A stretch of 64,000 nt of DNA. It comes from Nomia melanderi. Taxonomy: Eukaryota > Arthropoda > Insecta > Hymenoptera > Halictidae. The notes under the pieces are model-generated. The model worked only from the letters and a program-made list of their open reading frames with translations. It searched no databases and had not been told where the DNA came from. The position numbers and the translations under genes are program-made. The stretch is taken from contig NC_134999.1 in the NCBI RefSeq assembly GCF_051020985.1, positions 21,085,660 through 21,149,659 on the forward strand. Reading direction: 5' to 3'. Positions 58,013 through 64,000 of this stretch are shown here, piece after piece (position 1 is the stretch's first letter; every line of letters starts with the position of its first letter).

Positions 58013-59042
58013 ATGCAATTGTTGAGAAAAATTTTGTTAAACATGGAAATAAAAAAAAGACCCGTCAAATTGAAATGTGCAAGTCAAGCGGAAATTTTAC
58101 GATCAAACCAAAGGGACGATGACTTTGTCAAACACTTGCGAGAAAAAGTTATTGATCTTCTACAAATTGTGGGAAGGCACACAGGTACCTTGCCCTTTAT
58201 GCAAGCAGATATACCGTTTAAGTTGATCTACTTCTTTTTTACATCTGGAATGGGAAATCAAACATTAGGCGAAGAGTATACAGGAATCGTACAAGCTGAC
58301 TTAAAAGCTCATAAAGTTCCATCTCTACTTGTATGTAGCGACAATATAGATGTGAAAATCTTCTAGTTACATTAATAATACATAATACTCGTCTCTTATG
58401 CAGGCAAGAGTAATATCGGTCATTTTAGAATGCTTTGGAGAGAAAGCATTATTGAAGATCTTGAAAAGACTGCAACTATCAATTAATCATCCTCATAGTG
58501 AATTAACTCCAGCAGCTTCTTCCTTTTTAAATTCATTTATTACAAAATTATGTAATATGATACCTATCTTCATATTAATTCACAAGGGACTTTTTTATAC
58601 GTCTGGTCGATATTATAGTTTAGGGAAAAGATTAACAGGAATTGATTATGCAAAGGTAACTTGTACAAAAAAAGGTTTTTCTTCTTAATTTGTTTGCTTT
58701 ACTTTGTATAAATTTGTTTTAAATTTAAAGGTATATGGACGTCGTCCAACTGACAGTATCAGTTGGGGATTAAGATTATTAGGATTTGCTACTTTAGCAC
58801 AATGTGCATTAAAAATTTGGCAGGACAGTGGCAATGAGAATTATAGCGAGAAATATATAACATTTAATGAGAAAACCAGAACTTGTCAATTGTGTCTTGA
58901 AAGAGAATCAACAACCACTACCCCTTGTGGTCATTTGTTTTGTTGGTTCTGTATTGCAGACTGGTTAAATTGCAAATCCCACTGTCCTCTGTGCAGAGAG
59001 CACATTACATCATCCAGAATTGTATACGTGTTGAATTTATAA
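58013..59042 (+). CDS. PEX10: Peroxisome biogenesis factor 10 (RING E3 ligase)
   Basis: Three coding exons: 58013-58330, 58404-58655 and 58731-59042, giving 293 residues. PEX10, with PEX2 and PEX12, forms the peroxisomal retro-translocation ubiquitin ligase that recycles the import receptor PEX5. The N-terminal Pex2/Pex12 domain includes the family motif NQTLGEEYTGIVQ, a hydrophobic middle region and YYSLGKRLTGIDY. The C-terminal RING (about residues 242-284) shows CQLC, CGHLFCWFC and CPLC, a complete C3HC4 zinc-ligand set. The ATG at 58013 is the first in frame; the in-frame ATG at 58043 is an alternative that would drop ten residues (MQLLRKILLN). The introns are short (73 and 75 bp). Confidence 0.94.
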
Positions 59043-59831
59043 TTTTTTTTTAAAAATGTAATCAGTCTTTTACTTAAATAGTTAATAAATTAAGGGGTAA
59101 ATGATCCACTAGAATTATTTCATACATTTTAACATTCTTATAATTTTTCTTAAAATTCTAATTACTACGCATCTGTGCTAGCATTAATTTCATACAGATG
59201 ACAGTAAGAAATATACATGTATGTGATAAATATAAAGAAACAAGTGAACACACACCTATTTACATACATACATATATATATATACATAAATATATATATG
59301 TATATACATAAATATATATATGTATATATATACACACATATAATATTATACATATACATATAATATATATATATTTATATATATATATATTTATATATAT
59401 ATACAAAAATATCAAGTTTTTATTCATGTTAAGCGCTTACACGCGTTTCCTTGTATAACAATGTATTATTCACATAAACGATAATGTACAATGTTTCATT
59501 CTCATTGCATAGCGTTTTATAAAATTTTCAATTGAATCAAGGAATCAATAACAACGAACTGATGATCGTGGGGAAAGTTAATGACGTTCATAGTCACAAG
59601 GATGTGCGTTGAACGGAAAGAATTCCTACTTTTTCGGCAAAGTTACCAAGTAGCTGGCCAAAGCCGCTTGATTCAGAATTATCTTTCATTCGAAAACCGA
59701 CGGTATGACTATAAGCATTATAAAATATTCTTCTTAAACACTGTAACTTTTCTCTGCGAGATCTACAAGGAATGCAATAGAAATTTATAATGTTTATATT
59801 TATTAAAGATAAGAAATATTTTTCTTGCTAC
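59043..59831. other. Convergent spacer PEX10 / MTMR14 with TA repeat
   Basis: AT-rich spacer. A TA-based tandem repeat (59263-59404) lies between the two 3' ends. There are no coding exons. Confidence 0.6.
59263..59404. repeat. TA/CATA-rich tandem repeat
   Basis: TATATA stretches are broken regularly by TACATAAA. A unit of about 22 bp appears twice near 59280-59330, followed by purer TA. The tract is self-complementary and prone to cruciforms. Confidence 0.8.
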
Positions 59832-62056
59832 TTACTGTGCTAATGACGCGCATGCCTCATCCTCAATAATCGTAGTACTTGATTCTTGAGACGCGTGTCC
59901 TGTACAAGTTTCGCAAAGGGGTTTGCAAACCAAACCAGAAGACGTTAGTCCATCTGTGAGCGGAGCGTTGGCAGTCGTGGAACCGCGCAAACTGCCGGTC
60001 CCAGATATCATCTGCCAAGAACCACCAGATGACGAAGATTCGTTTCGTTGTCGAAGACGTCCGGGTACAGGAACTGCTACGGGAGAAGTTCTATTCGGAG
60101 GAAGAGGGGATCGTGATCCATGAGCAATACCTTCCTTATTTGGAGAGGGGTAAAATGACCATGGTACAACATTCCTGAAATATGAAATATTATAATAAGT
60201 ATCGGTGGACATTCGTCGGAACGAAATATGAAGGAATGAAATATAAACGAACCCATTACTATGACAGTCGTCTTGACTCTCCGTGGAAGCACAGTGAAAC
60301 ACGGCTGGTGGATTATTATCTTGACTATCTCTGCTATTCTGACTAACAGAGCTACACCAACTATTCAGACTTAAGTTAGAACTGACTGAACTTAATGTCA
60401 CTACTGATTCACTATCAAACATAACATTATCTAACTGTGAATCACTATCGTTACGTAGAACCGTATGTCTGGACCTGTTGTGACGTGGATGAATGCTGAA
60501 TTCTTCGTCATGAATGTGCTTCAGAAAATAAAAACAAAAGAAAAATATTTCTTCTCCTTTGCTTAGTCGATCTTCCAAATCATGACCAAATAACATCCAG
60601 TCGTATGCTATTGTGTAATAAAGTATTTGAAAAGCACTTAGGGACGTATGTATTGCACCATCAGCCCACAAACTTATCCTCAATAGTGAAATAAATAACG
60701 GTGTGCGATCCCATCCTGTGAACAGTATCTGATTAATTATATTAAATTAAATTAAATGCTGTATCATCTGTTACACGGAAATACATACCTGAGATACAAT
60801 GTATCAATATGCCATTACTACTATCACTCAAGTATCTTAATATGAGTTTTAAATAATTTTGAGTTAACTCGACTAGATCCCAGACTTGGTATTGTTCCCA
60901 ACTGATCCGTAACTGATTAGAAATTGAATCTTCAGGCACTCCAATTTGTGCATCTACGTGAGTCTGAGACCAATCGAATACTAAACCTTTAGCCAGATAA
61001 TCATTTTCTCTAAACTCCCTGAAGAATTCACATCCAGGATATGGCAGTGAAATTAGAGTGAAGTCTGAGTACCTTTTCTCTTTATCTACTTTCTCTGAGG
61101 AAGTCACACTGAGTACCAAACAAGATAATTCTATTTAATAGTGTTTAAAGGTGGATTTAGAGTATGAGAAAATATTCAACATACTATTAACTGATACAAA
61201 ACTTGAATCTAGCAAGAATTGAGAAGCAGTTCTAATAATTATCCTATACTTAATGTTGTCATATCCTTAAACAATTATGTTTTAAGACCAATCTACACTT
61301 ACTTCATTCCAAACTTGACCTTCTTCTTCTCGACCATGAAATCGATAATAGTTCCTACATTAAGTGTTTTCAGGAGTTTGATATCTTGATGCCTAACTTT
61401 ATCAAACAATTGCCAGTCGCTAAGTACAGAATCACCTCCTCGAGCTTCATCTACTTGTTGTTGAATCGAGACTATGCCTTCACTACCAGCAAATAAATAA
61501 TCTAGCCCAGATCTACCATAAATTTCAGGTCCACCAGACAATGTGGCTGATCTGCAGACATGTCTACCTTTATACAATATTACTGGCAGTGGAAATCTTG
61601 AGCGACACCTGGCAAATCTAGCACTCTTTATCAATTCCTTCAATTTATTGGGGTCATACATGCTTTCATATATAGTTTCTGTTGTGCGTGGCAGTGGTGG
61701 TGGCGTATCGCACATGTTTGGATTTCTATACTTCTCATATTCTAAAATGATAAGGTGGCTAGGATAATGTGCACTGAGATCACCTCCATTATTGTTTATT
61801 GTAGAGTGAGTATAATCTAAGTCAGTGAGTAGTAGACATCTTCGCATAATTGCCTGGCTCTAAAAGAATAATATACCTTACATACATAATAACATGTCAC
61901 ACATAATCTATTATAGAGAAACAATAAAGTTAAATAATAGAATTTATTCATTGTAAAAATGTGAATTACCGTACTATCTGCATCCTTAGCTCGATAAGTG
62001 TTTTTTGAGAAGTATATAAGAAGTTTTTGTAAATCTTGAATAGTAATTTCTGTCAT
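59832..62056 (-). CDS. MTMR14: Myotubularin-related phosphatase MTMR14 (Jumpy/EDTP)
   Basis: Five coding exons on the minus strand: 62056-61970, 61859-61303, 61108-60789, 60715-60253 and 60174-59832, giving 589 residues. MTMR14 removes the 3-phosphate from PI3P and PI(3,5)P2, restraining autophagy and affecting muscle calcium. Family blocks include FSKNTYRAKD at the N-terminus, RCRSRFPLPVILYKGRHVCRSATL, LFDKVRHQDIKLLKTL, VTSSEKVDKEKRYSDF and YPGCEFFREF. The active-site loop HCISGWDRTPLF gives the CX5R residues C319 and R325, so it should be active. The motif is split by intron 3 after CIS. RLSKGEEIFFFCFYFLKHI follows. The C-terminal tail is Ser-rich but keeps the conserved GSWQMISGTGSL. Intron 4 (60175-60252, 78 nt) is stop-free, in frame and has a weak GTTCGT donor. 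Confidence 0.94.
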
Positions 62057-64000
62057 GATTGGAATAAATTTCCACAGATTACAATATTGTAAACTTAACT
62101 AAAAGCCAACTTTTTTTGTGGAGGTCCTAAATTTCTATAATTCTCAAGAAAATGCTCACAAGGCATTAACTGTGGCCAATGTCTCGCATATGAAAGGAAT
62201 GGCACGAACACTGTATTTAAAATACACCACACAACATCACAGTTTAACATTTGTTATATTCTATTTCTCACAAGTCGCTTTTAAATGTAAATAACATGGC
62301 ATTCGATACAAACACAATAAGATTATAGGTATTCAAGAGAATTATTTAATACCAATCGTTCAACGGATAAAGCTTTAATCTTAAGAGAAACTAAGGATTT
62401 TATCAATGGATTTTTGTAAATAAGCTTGATCTCTGAGTCAGTAAATATAACAGTGATTAAAATTTATGTTATAAATAGCACGAATTTCACCTAAAACGAT
62501 TTTACCTTATTCACAATGCACTCAATGAAGTATAATAGAGAAATGAACAACTAATAAACAAATAAGGTACAAACATACAATATTTCAATAGTGCCATGCT
62601 TGGAAAAATAAATCAGTATTGCTTGAAATTCTTACCTAACACTAACAAACACGTTGTTTGTGCTCAAATATAATAATAAACAAAACTGTTATAATTTATT
62701 ATGGTGATATTAAAACTACGTATTCAACAAGCATTACCTTTCAAGGAAAAATTATAGCAAGATTGAAATAACTGTTAATATATTCATCAGTAGTATTCAA
62801 AACATTGTACAATACATCTTGTTCACTTCGTTCACGTCGACCGTTTGCACTTGTCGTTTCACCGTCGGTTGTGTATAGATTACATTCAATTTTAAATTGA
62901 ATTTTTCTTGTCTCTAGTATCGTGTAACGGAAATATGTGTATTTGTAAAATTTGAAGCGAAACGGAAAATGAATTCCGTTCTCGAATAAAAAAGAAAGGT
63001 GTTCCTTCCGGTAGCGTTTAAACAATATTAAAAATGAAAACTTCTTTTAGGACAACGATGCGAACGCATACAGTAGGACTTAACCTGATTCAAGTCATGC
63101 ACACCGCTTTCATTGTTATGAACACATGAGAGCCACGTCTGAAGAGATTTGTACAAGTTCTATCAGACGATGATCAACCGTGGAATCAGAGAGTTTCTCG
63201 TAGGAGATATCCATGATATCTCATCGCAACCCTATGTGAACAATAATCCAACGGGATAACCTAGACATCACTCCCAAGAAAATTGATTTCGCGTTACTCG
63301 AAGTAATTCGAACCTGTCCCAAGCACACTGTCATCCTCCTTCCCCTCGTTTCGTACGTTGTCCCAAGAGTTTACGCCATCAAACGGATTATCCCTTTTAT
63401 CAATGGTTTCCGCGTCGTATCTAAAGGTCGCTTTCCGTTTAAAGGACAGTGGTATCCCTCTTCTTGGACGTCGAGATCTCTCGTGTCGTGTTCAACACAC
63501 CACACGTTCTCGGTTTTCAGTCTCTTCTACCACGCGGTTTACCGAACACACAACTCTTTAATCTCTCGAATTCGATGAAACAACTATACTTCTTTTTTCT
63601 TCTCTCCCGTACGCTGCACCAGCAGAACGTGTTGTACCAGTTGCCTGCCAGGACGAAAGTACGGAGTGAAACGCGGCGTAGAAAGATAACCTATTTTTGC
63701 AATGTGGAGAACGCGTGCTTCGCTCCGATGGTATCACGAGATTTTCGCGACATTACAGAAATGCATAGAAACGCGAGATTCTTGATCCGCTACATCGATT
63801 CGAATACCCTCGTTCACTCGAATACTCTTACCATTAAATTACAGATATTTCGTTTATTTTTATATAGAACCAGTTACATGGAAATTAACTTATTCGAACG
63901 TTTCTATCAACTATGCAGTCTTTTAACCATTAATTTACCTATTCGAGAGAATGCTCTTCGCATCGAGGAGATTGTGAAAGTTGATGCAAATTTAAACATC
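62057..64000. other. Upstream region of MTMR14 and window end
   Basis: No coding exon is recognised. It is AT-rich up to about 63,000, probably promoter or 5' UTR of MTMR14, then GC-richer to the end. Frames at 62741-63025 (-) and 63358-63561 (+) show no known domain. Confidence 0.5.

Noticed and set aside
62741..63025. 94-codon minus-strand frame upstream of MTMR14
   Set aside because: No homology and no splice phase that joins it to the well-supported MTMR14 start at 62056; more likely 5' UTR or spacer.

Overview
The window is animal nuclear DNA, almost certainly from an insect and most plausibly an aculeate hymenopteran (a bee). Its genes are intron-rich, with short AT-rich GT-AG introns. 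All ten encode conserved animal proteins, and several match insect family members in length and exon layout. The left third is CpG-rich DNA without recognisable genes, and the rest is AT-rich and gene-dense. The order level is inferred from recollection of protein families and genome style, and the species cannot be named from sequence alone.

Layout. (1) Bases 1 to about 22,600 hold no recognisable protein gene. This part has GA/CT, GACGA, TTTC, TAA and GT tracts and a striking population of short palindromic elements. The element ends begin and finish with TTAA, in at least six terminal-sequence families. Some are nested in each other and some are chained through one shared TTAA. They look like non-autonomous (MITE-like) elements of a TTAA-targeting, piggyBac-type system. 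(2) From about 22,700 to 62,060 there are ten protein-coding genes: PARP16 (+), VPS26C (-), Cyclin B (+), ELP1 (-), Vezatin (+), KMT5A/PR-Set7 (-), strawberry notch (+), GOSR1/Gos28 (-), PEX10 (+) and MTMR14 (-). Strand alternates without exception, so every neighbour pair is either divergent (shared promoter region) or convergent. (3) From about 62,060 to 64,000 lie the 5' flank of MTMR14 and a short GC-richer stretch in which I see no gene.

Exon models were built by hand from reading frame, GT/AG sites and phase. In each of the ten genes the phases close from start to stop, and the protein lengths (377, 299, 409, 1311, 638, 368, 1338, 232, 293 and 589 residues) agree with what I recall of the families. 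UTRs are not resolved except where motifs allow.

The genes form no single pathway. They cover ER mono-ADP-ribosylation (PARP16), endosomal retrieval (VPS26C), mitotic entry (Cyclin B), histone H4K20 monomethylation (KMT5A), tRNA wobble modification (ELP1), adherens junctions (Vezatin), Notch/EGFR-linked transcription (strawberry notch), Golgi SNARE traffic (GOSR1), peroxisomal protein import (PEX10) and phosphoinositide turnover/autophagy (MTMR14). The compact divergent spacing (338 bp between the ELP1 and Vezatin start codons, 622 bp between VPS26C and Cyclin B) suggests bidirectional promoters. The most unusual material is the TTAA palindrome population, including one nested insertion for which an unfilled sibling site is present in the same window.
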